Positions 26,068 through 35,580 of a DNA stretch of 64,000 bases are shown here, in pieces (position 1 is the first letter of the stretch; each line of letters opens with the position of its first letter). The stretch is from Firmicutes bacterium UBA3572 (lineage in GTDB: Bacteria; Bacillota; Desulfotomaculia; Desulfotomaculales; Desulforudaceae). The position numbers and the translations under genes were made by a program. Where the stretch lies: NCBI GenBank assembly GCA_002375985.1, contig DFNH01000036.1, positions 1 to 64,000 on the forward strand, written 5' to 3'. The notes under the pieces are model-generated. The model was not told the origin of the DNA. It did not search any database and saw only the letters and a program-made list of their open reading frames with translations.

Positions 26068-27177
26068 TTGTCAGCAGGGGTTTGCACGGTGTGTGGCACA
26101 AGGAAGCAGAATATCGCCGCGGTGCTGGCGGTGTGTGCGGACTGCCTCCGCGACCGTCCGGACCAGGTGGCGCACATAGACCGGGCACGCAAGCGGGTCC
26201 GCACGCAACTCGGACTGCCGGAGCAACCGCCGCGCGACCCGCAGGGCCCGGTGTGCCGCCTTTGCGTCAACGAATGCCGCCCTGCGCCCGGTCAACTGGG
26301 CTACTGTGGGCTCCGAATCAACCGGGAGGGGAAACTGGTCCATTTGGCCGGCACGGCCCGGCAGGGAGTGGTAAGTTGGTACTACGATCCGCTGCCCACC
26401 AACTGTGTGGCCGATTGGGTGTGCGCCGGCGGTACGGGGGCCGGCTATCCGCAATTCGCCTACCGGGACGGTCCGGAACGGGGGTGGCAAAACCTGGCGG
26501 TGTTCCTGGGAGCCTGCTCCTACGATTGCCTCTTCTGCCAGAACCGGAGTTTTCAAGAAATGGCCGCGCGCCGCGCCCCCCGCGCCAGCGCCCGCGAACT
26601 GGCGGCAGCCGTCCGCCCGGACACCGCCTGCATTTGTTTCTTCGGCGGCGACCCCACCCCGCAGCTACCGTACACCATCGCCGTGTCGGAAATGGTCCGT
26701 GCCGCCCATCCGGAGCGCATTTTGCACATTTGCTGGGAAACAAACGGCACCATGCACCCCAAACTGCTCGGGCGCATCGTCCGGACCGCCGTAGAGACGG
26801 GCGGATGCGTCAAGTTCGACTTAAAAGCCTGGAATAAACACCTGCACCTGGCCCTGACCGGGGTAAGCAACAGCCGCACCCTGGCCAACCTCGAGCGCGC
26901 CGCCGCCTACATCCCCTGCCGGCCGGACCCGCCGCCGGTGGTGGCCAGCACCCTCCTGGTGCCGGGATATGTGGACCACCGGGAGGTAGCCGCCCTGGCC
27001 CGGTTTATCGCGCGGCTGGATCCCGATCTGCCGTACACGCTGCTGGCCTTTTATCCCCGGCACCTGCTGCGCGATCTACCTACCACTTCACGCCAGCAGG
27101 CCGAGGACTGCCGCCAGGCCGCACTCGACGCCGGGCTGACCAGAGTCCGCCTCGGCAATGTGCACCTTCTCTCTTGA
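26068..27177 (+). CDS. Radical SAM protein, AmmeMemoRadiSam/PflA-activase-like
   Basis: 369 aa from TTG at 26068 (AAGGAAGG 7 nt upstream); GTG at 26062 is the alternative, and the frame is open to 25966. The SAM/Fe-S motif is CSYDCLFC (CxxxCxxC) near residue 152. Before it are two cysteine groups: CTVC...CADC near the N-terminus and CRLCVNEC...YCGLR near residue 65, like the AmmeMemoRadiSam family. Downstream FFGGDPTPQ and WETNGTM are typical of glycyl-radical-activase-like enzymes. Substrate unknown. It is divergent from the cas genes and not obviously linked to them. Confidence 0.8.
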   Translation: MSAGVCTVCGTRKQNIAAVLAVCADCLRDRPDQVAHIDRARKRVRTQLGLPEQPPRDPQGPVCRLCVNECRPAPGQLGYCGLRINREGKLVHLAGTARQGVVSWYYDPLPTNCVADWVCAGGTGAGYPQFAYRDGPERGWQNLAVFLGACSYDCLFCQNRSFQEMAARRAPRASARELAAAVRPDTACICFFGGDPTPQLPYTIAVSEMVRAAHPERILHICWETNGTMHPKLLGRIVRTAVETGGCVKFDLKAWNKHLHLALTGVSNSRTLANLERAAAYIPCRPDPPPVVASTLLVPGYVDHREVAALARFIARLDPDLPYTLLAFYPRHLLRDLPTTSRQQAEDCRQAALDAGLTRVRLGNVHLLS

Positions 27178-27443
27178 AGCCCAGGGATAACTTCCGCTTC
27201 CTAATCCGCGGACACGGCACCCTTGCCGGCGTGTATATGTGCGCCGGTCTTCAGAAACGCCTAAACTTCGCCAGCAACTCCGAAATTTTGCCGGGCATAA
27301 ATGCCTTAACATCAATGCCCATTAGCTCTCCCAAGTCCGCTTTAAAGTCGCCCGCTTCCACTCCGGCATTCAGCGCCGATCGCCGTAAGAAAAGTCATTA
27401 TTGCGAGCACCATTCTCTTGTTTGGCCCTGTAACCCCACCGGT
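27178..27443 (-). other. intergenic region with a possible gene remnant
   Basis: 266 bp between the convergent radical SAM gene and pyrF. On the minus strand a short open frame (about 27390-27251) encodes ALNAGVEAGDFKADLGELMG and ends GKISELLAKFRRF-stop. It reads like the C-terminus of a real protein but has no good start or ribosome site. It could be a decayed gene at the end of the pyr operon. I do not recognise the family. Confidence 0.3.
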
Positions 27444-28157
27444 TTATGGGCCTTGTATCTCCCGGACAATGGCCCGGGCAACTCGAACGGGGTCCGGCGC
27501 CGCCGTGATCGGGCGGCCGATTACCAGGTAGTCGGCGCCCCGGGCCAGGGCTTGCGCCGGAGTCATGGTCCGTTTCTGGTCCTGCACGGCCGACCCCGCG
27601 GGCCGGATGCCGGGGGTAACGATCAGAAAGTCCGGCCCGTACGTAGACCGGAGGGCGGCGATCTCCAGGGGCGAGGCCACCACCCCGTCCAGTCCGGCGG
27701 CCTTGGCCAACCCGGCCCAGCTAATCACGGTTTCTTCCAGGCTCTGTCCGAACCCCAGTTCCCGGCTCAGGTTCTGCTGCTCCAGGCTGGTCAGGACGGT
27801 CACCGCCAGGATCACCGGTGCCGGCATCCCGAGGCGCTGCGCTTCATCCTGGGCGGCTTCCTTGGCCGCCCGCATCATGGTCAAACCTCCGGAGGCGTGC
27901 ACGTTGATAATGTCCGCCCCCAGACCGATCAGACCGCGTACTCCGTGGGCCACCGTTTGCGGTATGTCGTGCAGCTTGAGATCAAGAAACAGCCGGCGTC
28001 CCATCCCGCCGAGGCGGCGGACCACCTCCGGACCCTCGCGGTAAAAAAGGCGCATGCCGATCTTGAAGCCGCCTACCTCGTCCCGGAGGGCTTCCGCCAG
28101 GGCCACGGCCTCCCCGGTGCTGTCCACGTCCAAAGCGACCAGTATGCGTTCCTTCAT
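27444..28157 (-). CDS. pyrF: Orotidine 5'-phosphate decarboxylase
   Basis: 237 aa, standard length. VALDVDS begins the TIM barrel. The catalytic DLKLHDIP (D-x-K-x-x-D) is near residue 60, and the phosphate-binding end carries VTPGIRP and GADYLVIGRPI. It converts OMP to UMP, the last step of de novo pyrimidine synthesis. The ATG overlaps the pyrD stop (TGATG), so it is the translationally coupled last gene of the operon. Confidence 0.98.
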   Translation of the reverse strand: MKERILVALDVDSTGEAVALAEALRDEVGGFKIGMRLFYREGPEVVRRLGGMGRRLFLDLKLHDIPQTVAHGVRGLIGLGADIINVHASGGLTMMRAAKEAAQDEAQRLGMPAPVILAVTVLTSLEQQNLSRELGFGQSLEETVISWAGLAKAAGLDGVVASPLEIAALRSTYGPDFLIVTPGIRPAGSAVQDQKRTMTPAQALARGADYLVIGRPITAAPDPVRVARAIVREIQGP

Positions 28158-29092
28158 CAGTCTGCGGTTCCACCTTCCGCGCGGTGGGCCACACCCACCA
28201 GCTCGTTTATGTCGGCAATCCCCTGTTCCTCCAGGTAGCGGGCAAGGCCCGCGGCCACTTCACCGGCCGCGCCCGGGTTGACCAGGTTGGCGGTACCCAC
28301 CGCCACCGCCCGCGCCCCGGCCATGATGAACTCCAGCGCATCCCGGGCGGTCATGATGCCGCCCATACCGATGAGGGGCAGGTTCACCGCCTGGTAGACC
28401 TGCCAGACAGCCCTGACCGCCACCGGCCGAATGGCCGGTCCGGAGAGACCGCCGCTCACGTTGCCCAGCAGGGGTCGCCGCCGTTCCACGTCGATGACCA
28501 TCCCGCTGAGGGTGTTGATCAGCGATAAGGCGCCGGCACCGGCGCCGGCCGCTGCTAAGGCGATGGTGCGGATGTCGGTGACATTGGGGGAAAGCTTGAC
28601 GATTACGGGAAATCCGGTGTGGCGCTTCACCGCGGCCACCACCTCGGCCGCCATATCCGGGTGGGTCCCGAAGGCAATGCCTCCCGCCTTCACGTTCGGA
28701 CAGGAAATATTGACCTCCAGGGCGGCGATTCCCGGCACCCCCTCCAGCCGGGCCGCCAAGCGGGCGTACTCGTCCACCGTCTCCCCGGCGATACTGACGA
28801 TTACCGGCACCTCGAAGCGGGCCAACCGGGGCAGAACGTCCCGCACCAGCACCTCCACGCCCGGGTTCTGTAACCCCACCGCGTTTAATACGCCGGCCGG
28901 CGTTTCCGCGATCCGGGGCGGCGGGTTGCCGGCGCGCGGCCGCAAGGTGACCGTTTTGATTACCAGCGCGCCTAGTTTGGAAAGATCCAGATAGGGCGCA
29001 TACTCTTCGCCGAACCCCACCGTGCCGGAGGCGGTCATGACCGGGTTCTTTAACTTGAGGCCGGCGATCTCGACCGCTGTGGCCACGCTCAT
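28157..29092 (-). CDS. pyrD: Dihydroorotate dehydrogenase B, catalytic subunit
   Basis: 311 aa from ATG at 29092, which overlaps the pyrK stop as ATGA; GTG at 29098 is an alternative. FMN-binding barrel with VMTASGTVGFG, LEVNISCPNVKAG (active-site Cys loop), VKLSPNV, GLSGPAIRP and GMGGIMTA. Class 1B enzymes use NAD through the PyrK partner, encoded next to it. Oxidises dihydroorotate to orotate in the cytoplasm. Confidence 0.97.
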   Translation of the reverse strand: MSVATAVEIAGLKLKNPVMTASGTVGFGEEYAPYLDLSKLGALVIKTVTLRPRAGNPPPRIAETPAGVLNAVGLQNPGVEVLVRDVLPRLARFEVPVIVSIAGETVDEYARLAARLEGVPGIAALEVNISCPNVKAGGIAFGTHPDMAAEVVAAVKRHTGFPVIVKLSPNVTDIRTIALAAAGAGAGALSLINTLSGMVIDVERRRPLLGNVSGGLSGPAIRPVAVRAVWQVYQAVNLPLIGMGGIMTARDALEFIMAGARAVAVGTANLVNPGAAGEVAAGLARYLEEQGIADINELVGVAHRAEGGTAD

Positions 29093-29874
29093 TCCCACAC
29101 CACCTCCGCCGCGGCAAACACCGGACCGTCCGCGCAGACCCGCCGGTATTGCCAGTTCCCGGGGGCGCCGATCCGGCAGCTACAGCACACACAGCCGCCG
29201 ATCCCGCAGCCCATCCGCTCCTCCAGGGAAACCTCTCCCGGCAAATCGAGCCGCCGCATTTCGCTGGTCAGCACCCGCAGCATCCCGTGCGGTCCGGCGG
29301 CCGCCACCCAGTCCGGCCGCATTTTCGCCGCCGATTCCCGAAAAAGCCCCACGACCGAACCGGCATGACCCGCCGAACCGTCGTCGGTGGCCACCAGCAA
29401 CTGCACGGGCAGGACGCTGAAGTCGGCGCACCCCAGTTCGACGGCCGTCCGCGCCCCGTGAAACACCCAGACCTCCCGCTCCTCCTTAACCAACTCCCGT
29501 GCCAGAAACAAAAGGGGCGCAATCCCCAAGCCCCCGCCGATCAGGGCCACCCGGCGGTGTGCGGGCGGCGGTGCAAAACCCCGCCCCAGGGGTCCGAGCA
29601 CGTTCACCCGCTCGCCCGATCTCCGGGCAGCCAGCAGGGCGGTACCGCGTCCCACCACCCGGTACAGCAGGGTCACCAGCCCCTGTTCCTGATCGACATC
29701 GTGAATGCTTAACGGACGGCGGAGCAGCGGGTCCGCCGTCCCGCCACAGCGCACGTGCAGGAACTGTCCGGGCCGGGCGGCTTGAGCCACCTGCGGCGCA
29801 GCCAGCACCAGGCGGCGGCAGTCGGCCCCCACCCTGCGGTGTGAAATGATCTTGCAGTTCAGCACGTGGGACAA
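29089..29874 (-). CDS. pyrK: Dihydroorotate dehydrogenase B, electron-transfer subunit
   Basis: 261 aa. TTG start, GGGAGG 8 nt upstream. FAD domain with PLLRRPLSIHDV, an NAD-binding part with GGGLGIAPLLFLA, and a C-terminal 2Fe-2S motif in MGCGIGGCVCCSC. It passes electrons from PyrD to NAD. The last four bases overlap pyrD. Confidence 0.97.
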   Translation of the reverse strand: MSHVLNCKIISHRRVGADCRRLVLAAPQVAQAARPGQFLHVRCGGTADPLLRRPLSIHDVDQEQGLVTLLYRVVGRGTALLAARRSGERVNVLGPLGRGFAPPPAHRRVALIGGGLGIAPLLFLARELVKEEREVWVFHGARTAVELGCADFSVLPVQLLVATDDGSAGHAGSVVGLFRESAAKMRPDWVAAAGPHGMLRVLTSEMRRLDLPGEVSLEERMGCGIGGCVCCSCRIGAPGNWQYRRVCADGPVFAAAEVVWE

Positions 29875-29957
29875 ACTCTTATCCTCCCGTCTTCGCCAGC
29901 GATGATGCCAGATGCCAATCCCAAACCAACGGCACCGGAACGGTTGTCTTGCTTCCT

Positions 29958-29985
29958 GACGACCGGCGACTGACGACCAGCGACT
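29958..29985. repeat. imperfect 14-bp tandem direct repeat
   Basis: GACGACCGGCGACT (29958-29971) is followed at once by GACGACCAGCGACT (29972-29985), one mismatch. It lies in the 109-bp gap between carB and pyrK, the only sizeable gap in the 3' half of the pyr operon, and its end touches the carB stop. Nothing else was seen in the gap. Confidence 0.7.
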
Positions 29986-32900
29986 ATTTCAGGTATTCCT
30001 GCAGCGGCACCAGCGGCACCGTTTCACCCGCCTGGCGTGCCCGCATCACTTCGATGACCACCCGCGCGGTGTCCAGGGAAGTCAGACACGGAATGCCCAT
30101 CTCCACGGCGGCGCGCCGGATGCGGAAGCCGTCCCGGGTCTGCATCTTGCCCTTGGTCAGAGTGTTGACGACCAGGTTGATACGGTTCTGGCGGATCAGA
30201 TCGACGATGTTGGGCGAGCCCTCGTGCAGCTTCCGGGCGAACTGTGCGGCGATTCCCTTGTCCCGCAGGTAGGTGGCGGTGCCTTCGGTAGCCAAAAGCG
30301 TAAACCCTAAGTCCACCAGGTTTTTGGCAATGGGCAGCGCCTCTTCCTTGTCCTTGTCGGCGATGGTCATCAGCGCCGTGCCGCTGGTGGGCAGGGAGTG
30401 GCCGGCCGACAGACAGGCCTTGTAAAGGGCCAGAGCGTAATCTTTGGCCACCCCCATCACTTCACCGGTGGATTTCATCTCCGGCCCCAGGCAGACGTCG
30501 ACGTCCATCAGCTTGGCGAAAGAGAAGACCGGTGCCTTCACCCCGATGTTCGGGGAGTCCTCGTACAGGCCGCCGCGGTAACCGAGTTCAGCCAGGGTTT
30601 CGCCGAGACAGATCCTGGTAGCCAGGTTGACCATCGGTATCCCGGTGATCTTGCTCAGGTAGGGCACCGTGCGGCTCGACCGCGGGTTGACCTCCAATAC
30701 GTACACCTGCCCCTCGTGCAGGACGTACTGGACGTTCATCAGACCCCGCACCCGGAGCGCCCGCGCCAGCCGGAAGGTGTAATCCACCACCTGTTCCTTG
30801 GTTTGGGCGCTGAGGTTCTGGGGCGGACATACGGCGATACTGTCGCCGGAATGCACCCCGGCCCGTTCCACGTGTTCCATAATGCCCGGAATCAGGATGT
30901 CTTGGCCGTCGCAAATGGCATCGACCTCGAGTTCCTTGCCGAGGAGGTACTTGTCAACCAGCACCGGGTGTTTCGGCGTCACCCGGGCCGCCGTAACCAT
31001 GTATTGTTGCAGTTCTTCGGCGGTGTGCACGATTTCCATCGCCCGGCCGCCCAGCACGTAAGAGGGGCGCACCAGCACCGGATAACCCACCCGTTCGGCG
31101 ATCTGCAGGGCTTCCTCGACCGAGAATCCCGCGCCGCCGGGGGGGCGGGGAATACCCAATTCGTTCAGCAAGTGGTCGAATTTATCGCGGTCCTCGGCCC
31201 GGTCGATATCCGCCACCGCGGTACCCAGGATTTTGAAACCGGCACGCTCCACCGGACGGGCCAGGTTGATCGCCGTCTGCCCGCCGAACTGTACGATCAC
31301 GCCGTCGGGCTGCTCCTTGTGGAGGATGTTCATCACGTCCTCGGGAACCAGAGGCTCGAAGTACAGCCGGTCGGCGGTGTCAAAGTCGGTACTGACCGTC
31401 TCCGGGTTGTTGTTGATAATAATCGTCTGGATGCCTTTCTCTTTCAAGGCCCACACCGAATGGACCGAACAGTAATCGAATTCAATCCCCTGGCCGATAC
31501 GGATCGGTCCGGAACCCAGCACCACCACTTTGCGTTGTGCCTGCGTCTCGGCTTCGTCTTCCTCCTCGTAGGTGGAATAGTAGTAAGGCGTAGTGGCCTC
31601 GAACTCGGCGGCGCAGGTGTCCACCATTTTGTAAGTGGGAACCAGACCCAGTTCCAGACGCCGGCGGTGGATCTCCCGCGGCGAGGTGCCCACCAGTTCG
31701 GCGATGGTGGCGTCCGCCAATCCCAGGCGCTTGACCCGCCGCAGCAGTTCCGGGGTCAGTCCGGCCGCACCCGCCGCCCGCACAAGGTCTTCGGCCGCAA
31801 TGATGTTCTTAATCTTGTTCAGGAAGAAACGGTCGATCCGGGTGATTTCGTAAATCTCATCCACCGGAAAGCCCCGCCGCAGGGCCTCGGCGACGGCAAA
31901 CAACCGGGTGTCGTCCGGATTGGCCAGCTTGAAGCGGAGCGCGCCGTTGTCCAGTTCCTTCATTTCGGGTATCTCCAGACCCGACAACCCAATCTCCAGG
32001 GAACGGACGGCTTTTAACAGGGCCTCCTCGAAGGTGCGGCCGATGGCCATCACCTCGCCGGTGGACTTCATTTGGGTGCCCAGTCTGCGGTTGGCCAGCG
32101 AAAACTTATCGAAGGGCCACCGCGGGTATTTGAGCACCACGTAATCGATGGCCGGTTCGAAACAGGCGTAGGTCTTGCCGGTGACCGCGTTCTTGATTTC
32201 GTCCAGGGTCAAACCGATGGCCACCTTGCTGGCCACTTTGGCAATCGGGTAACCGGTGGCCTTGGACGCCAGGGCCGAGGAACGCGACAGGCGCGGGTTG
32301 ACTTCGATCACGTAGTACTGGAAGCTTTCGGGGTCCAGGGCGAATTGAATGTTGCAGCCGCCTTCCACCCCGAGGGCACGAATGATCTTCAGGGCGGCGC
32401 TGCGGAGCATCTGGTACTCCCGGTCGCTCAGAGTCTGGGTTGGCGCCACCACGATACTGTCCCCGGTGTGAATACCCATCGGGTCGACATTCTCCATCCC
32501 GCAGATGGTGATGCAGTTGTCCGCCCCGTCCCGCATCACCTCAAACTCGATTTCCTTCCAGCCGATCACGCACTTCTCCACCAGGACCTGGTGAATCAGG
32601 CTCAGGGTGAGACCGCGAACGGCGATTTCCCGCAATTCGGCCTCGTTAAAGGCGATGCCGCCCCCGGTGCCCCCCAGCGTGTAGGCCGGCCGGACGACCA
32701 CCGGAAATCCGATTTTCCGGGCGAAGTCCAGGGCGGCTTCGGCGGTGGAAATAATCGCGCTTTCCGGGATGGGCTCTCCGATTTCCAGGAGCAAGTTCTT
32801 GAACTGTTCCCGGTCTTCGGCGCGCTGGATGGATTCCACGGGGGTGCCCAGGAGTTTTACCCCGCATTCGTCAAGGATGCCGGCCTCGGCCACCTGCTTG

Positions 32901-33196
32901 GCCAGGTTCAGCCCGGTCTGCCCGCCCAGCGTGGGCAGTAGACCGTCCGGCCTTTCCTGCCGGATCACCTTGGTTACGAACTCCGGGGTCAACGGCTCGA
33001 TGTAAACCCGGTCGGCCATGTTGGCGTCGGTCATAATGGTCGCCGGGTTGGAGTTGATTAATACGACCTCCAGGCCCTCCTCCCGGAGCGCGCGGCAGGC
33101 CTGGGTTCCGGCGTAGTCAAACTCGGCGGCTTGACCGATGATGATCGGCCCCGAACCGATCACCATCACTTTGCGTAGTTCACGGTCACGCGGCAT
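29984..33196 (-). CDS. carB: Carbamoyl-phosphate synthase large subunit
   Basis: 1070 aa, full length. It has two homologous ATP-grasp halves, each with a metal-binding EVNPR motif (EVNPRLSRSSALAS and EVNPRSSRTVPYLS). The second begins near residue 555 (VVLGSGPIRIGQGIEFDY). The C-terminal allosteric MGS-like domain includes LLATEGTATYLRDKGI. It makes carbamoyl phosphate from bicarbonate, ATP and ammonia channelled from CarA. ATG overlaps the carA stop (TAATG). Confidence 0.98.
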   Translation of the reverse strand: MPRDRELRKVMVIGSGPIIIGQAAEFDYAGTQACRALREEGLEVVLINSNPATIMTDANMADRVYIEPLTPEFVTKVIRQERPDGLLPTLGGQTGLNLAKQVAEAGILDECGVKLLGTPVESIQRAEDREQFKNLLLEIGEPIPESAIISTAEAALDFARKIGFPVVVRPAYTLGGTGGGIAFNEAELREIAVRGLTLSLIHQVLVEKCVIGWKEIEFEVMRDGADNCITICGMENVDPMGIHTGDSIVVAPTQTLSDREYQMLRSAALKIIRALGVEGGCNIQFALDPESFQYYVIEVNPRLSRSSALASKATGYPIAKVASKVAIGLTLDEIKNAVTGKTYACFEPAIDYVVLKYPRWPFDKFSLANRRLGTQMKSTGEVMAIGRTFEEALLKAVRSLEIGLSGLEIPEMKELDNGALRFKLANPDDTRLFAVAEALRRGFPVDEIYEITRIDRFFLNKIKNIIAAEDLVRAAGAAGLTPELLRRVKRLGLADATIAELVGTSPREIHRRRLELGLVPTYKMVDTCAAEFEATTPYYYSTYEEEDEAETQAQRKVVVLGSGPIRIGQGIEFDYCSVHSVWALKEKGIQTIIINNNPETVSTDFDTADRLYFEPLVPEDVMNILHKEQPDGVIVQFGGQTAINLARPVERAGFKILGTAVADIDRAEDRDKFDHLLNELGIPRPPGGAGFSVEEALQIAERVGYPVLVRPSYVLGGRAMEIVHTAEELQQYMVTAARVTPKHPVLVDKYLLGKELEVDAICDGQDILIPGIMEHVERAGVHSGDSIAVCPPQNLSAQTKEQVVDYTFRLARALRVRGLMNVQYVLHEGQVYVLEVNPRSSRTVPYLSKITGIPMVNLATRICLGETLAELGYRGGLYEDSPNIGVKAPVFSFAKLMDVDVCLGPEMKSTGEVMGVAKDYALALYKACLSAGHSLPTSGTALMTIADKDKEEALPIAKNLVDLGFTLLATEGTATYLRDKGIAAQFARKLHEGSPNIVDLIRQNRINLVVNTLTKGKMQTRDGFRIRRAAVEMGIPCLTSLDTARVVIEVMRARQAGETVPLVPLQEYLK

Positions 33197-34275
33197 TATT
33201 TCCCCTCCCGGCGGATAAGCTCCATAAACTCGTCAAACAGGTATTCGGAATCGCGGGGGCCCGGTGAGGCCTCCGGATGATACTGGATGCCGATGATCGG
33301 CAGTTCCCGGTGGCGGATGCCCTCCACCGTGCCGTCGTTCAAGTTCCGGTGTGTAATCACGAGACCGGTCCCGGCCAAAGACGCCTCATCCACCGCAAAG
33401 CCGTGGTTGTGCGCGCTGATGAACACCTTGTTGCGCTTCAGGTCCTTGACCGGGTGATTCGCCCCGCGGTGGCCGAATTTCAGTTTGTAGGTGCGCGCGC
33501 CCAGGGCCAGCGCCAGGACCTGATGCCCCAGGCAGATGCCGAAAAGCGGTTTTTGGCCCACCAGACGGCGCACCGTCTCGATAGTCGCCGTTACCCGGAC
33601 CGGGTTGCCGGGGCCGTTGGAGATCATTACCGCCGCCGGGTCCGCGGACAGGATATCCGCCGCCGCGGTGTCCCAAGGAAAAGCAAGCACTCGGCAGCCC
33701 CGCCGCTGCAGGCAGCGCACGATGTTCTGTTTGGCACCCAGATCAATCAGGGCCACCAACGGGCCGCCGCCGTCGTAGTGCAGGACTTCGCGGGTGGATA
33801 CCTCCGGCACGAAGTCCTGGGCGCTGAAATCCGGACAGGAACGCGCCCTTTCCACCAAGTATTCCGGTTCCGCGTGCTCGGTACTGATAACGCCGCGCAT
33901 GGTGCCCTTGCTACGGAGACGTCGTGTTAGCGCCCGGGTGTCGACCCCGGACAGGCCAATGACCCCCTCGCTGGCCAAAAACTCGGCCAGGGTGCCCGAT
34001 GCCCGCCAGTTGCTGGGTTGCGTGCACTGTTCGCGCACCACAAACCCCCGCACAAAACTGCCCTTGGACTCAAAGTCGCCGCTGTTGATGCCGTAGTTAC
34101 CCACCAGCGGGTAGGTCATCACTACGATCTGTCCGCAGTAAGACGGATCGGTAAGCACCTCCGCGTAGCCGGTCATGCCGGTGTTGAACACCACTTCCCC
34201 CCAGGTCTCCCCGCCGCCGCCAAACGCCTCGCCGTAATACAGGGTTCCGTCTTCCAGAGCAAGCACCGCCTGCAA
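33196..34275 (-). CDS. carA: Carbamoyl-phosphate synthase small (glutaminase) subunit
   Basis: 359 aa from TTG at 34275 (GGAGGT 7 nt upstream, giving MQAVLALEDGTLYYG); GTG at 34284 gives three more residues. The N-terminal domain is followed by a class I glutaminase with the nucleophile Cys in FGICLGHQVLAL and the His/Glu pair in IQYHPEASPGP. It supplies ammonia to CarB. Its product also feeds arginine synthesis, but the pyr context points to pyrimidine control. Confidence 0.97.
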   Translation of the reverse strand: MQAVLALEDGTLYYGEAFGGGGETWGEVVFNTGMTGYAEVLTDPSYCGQIVVMTYPLVGNYGINSGDFESKGSFVRGFVVREQCTQPSNWRASGTLAEFLASEGVIGLSGVDTRALTRRLRSKGTMRGVISTEHAEPEYLVERARSCPDFSAQDFVPEVSTREVLHYDGGGPLVALIDLGAKQNIVRCLQRRGCRVLAFPWDTAAADILSADPAAVMISNGPGNPVRVTATIETVRRLVGQKPLFGICLGHQVLALALGARTYKLKFGHRGANHPVKDLKRNKVFISAHNHGFAVDEASLAGTGLVITHRNLNDGTVEGIRHRELPIIGIQYHPEASPGPRDSEYLFDEFMELIRREGK

Positions 34276-34302
34276 TTGCAACACCTCCGCTGGTAATCGC
34301 GC

Positions 34303-35580
34303 CTACCGGTCGCGTATATAAACCTTTCCGCCCACGACGGTGGCATAGGGTAAGCCCGTCAGCCGGTAACCGCCGAAAGGCGTGTTTTTACCCTTACTGG
34401 CAAAAGAAGCCGGATCGACAATCTCGGTTGCTTCGGGGTCGATTACGGTCAGGTCGGCCACCGCCCCGGGTTCAATGACCCCCGCGGGTAGCCCCAAAAT
34501 CCGGGCCGGGTTCAGACTCATTTTGGCCGCCACCGCCGGGATATCCAACACGCCGGTGGCCACGAGTTCGGTGAACACCAGTCCGACCGCCGTTTCCAGC
34601 CCCACCAGACCGAACGCCGCCGCGTCGAATTCCGCCTCCTTCTCGTGGGCGGCGTGTGGCGCGTGGTCGGTGGCGATCACGTCAATGGTCCCGTCGGCCA
34701 ACCCCTCGCGCAGGGCGGCCACGTCGGCCGCCGTCCTGAGTGGGGGATTGACTTTGGCCAGCGTATTAAAACCCTCCACGGCCTGCTCGGTCAGGGTGAA
34801 ATGGTGCGGGGTAACCTCGGCCGTCACCCGGACCCCCCGTGCCTTGGCCTCCCGGATCAAGCGCACCGCGCCGGCCGTACTCACGTGGGCAATGTGCAGG
34901 TGACACCCGGTCAACTCGGCCAGGATGATGTCCCGGGCGACCATCACTTCCTCCGCCGCCGCCGGAATGCCTCGCAGCCCAAGCCGGGTGGACGTGAAAC
35001 CCTCGTGCATCACCCCACCGCCGGCCAGCGTCAGGTCTTCGCAATGGGAAATCACAGGCACCCCAAGCATGCGCGCGTATTCCATCGCCCGCCGCATCAC
35101 CGCGGCGCTGACTACCGGCCGGCCGTCGTCCGAATAGGCCACCGCCCCGGCTTCCCGGAGCGCCCCCATCTCGGACAGCTCGTCGCCCCGGCTGCCCCTG
35201 GTGATCGCCCCTACCGGATACACCCGGGCATACCCGGCGTCCCTCGCCTTTTCCAGTACGTAGCGGATCACCTCGGGCGTATCGGTCACCGGGGCCGTGT
35301 TCGGCATGGCCGCCACCGCGGTGAAACCGCCTCTCATGGCGGCCTTGGTGCCGGTGGCCACGGTCTCCTTGTATTCCTGGCCCGGCTCCCGCAGGTGCAC
35401 GTGCATATCAAAAAGCCCCGGCAGGACCAGTTTGCCCTTGGCGTCCAACACGCGCGCCCCGCGGGCCTGCACCCGCTTCTCGACCGCCGCCACCCGTTCA
35501 CCGTCGATCAGGATATCGGAGGGGTACATCCGGCCCCGAACGGGGTCAACCACCGTGCCTCCCCGTATAATCAACCGCAT
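34303..35580 (-). CDS. pyrC: Dihydroorotase
   Basis: 425 aa, class I type as in Gram-positive bacteria. The metal site HVH is in FDMHVHLREPG, later ligands include ISHCED and HIAHVST, and the catalytic Asp is in ATDHAPHA. It cyclises carbamoyl aspartate to dihydroorotate. The ATG overlaps the pyrB stop (TAATG) behind GGAGGGG. Confidence 0.98.
   Translation of the reverse strand: MRLIIRGGTVVDPVRGRMYPSDILIDGERVAAVEKRVQARGARVLDAKGKLVLPGLFDMHVHLREPGQEYKETVATGTKAAMRGGFTAVAAMPNTAPVTDTPEVIRYVLEKARDAGYARVYPVGAITRGSRGDELSEMGALREAGAVAYSDDGRPVVSAAVMRRAMEYARMLGVPVISHCEDLTLAGGGVMHEGFTSTRLGLRGIPAAAEEVMVARDIILAELTGCHLHIAHVSTAGAVRLIREAKARGVRVTAEVTPHHFTLTEQAVEGFNTLAKVNPPLRTAADVAALREGLADGTIDVIATDHAPHAAHEKEAEFDAAAFGLVGLETAVGLVFTELVATGVLDIPAVAAKMSLNPARILGLPAGVIEPGAVADLTVIDPEATEIVDPASFASKGKNTPFGGYRLTGLPYATVVGGKVYIRDR

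Noticed and set aside
30398..32017. 539-codon plus-strand ORF
   Set aside because: Lies entirely antisense to carB, with shadow-like composition.
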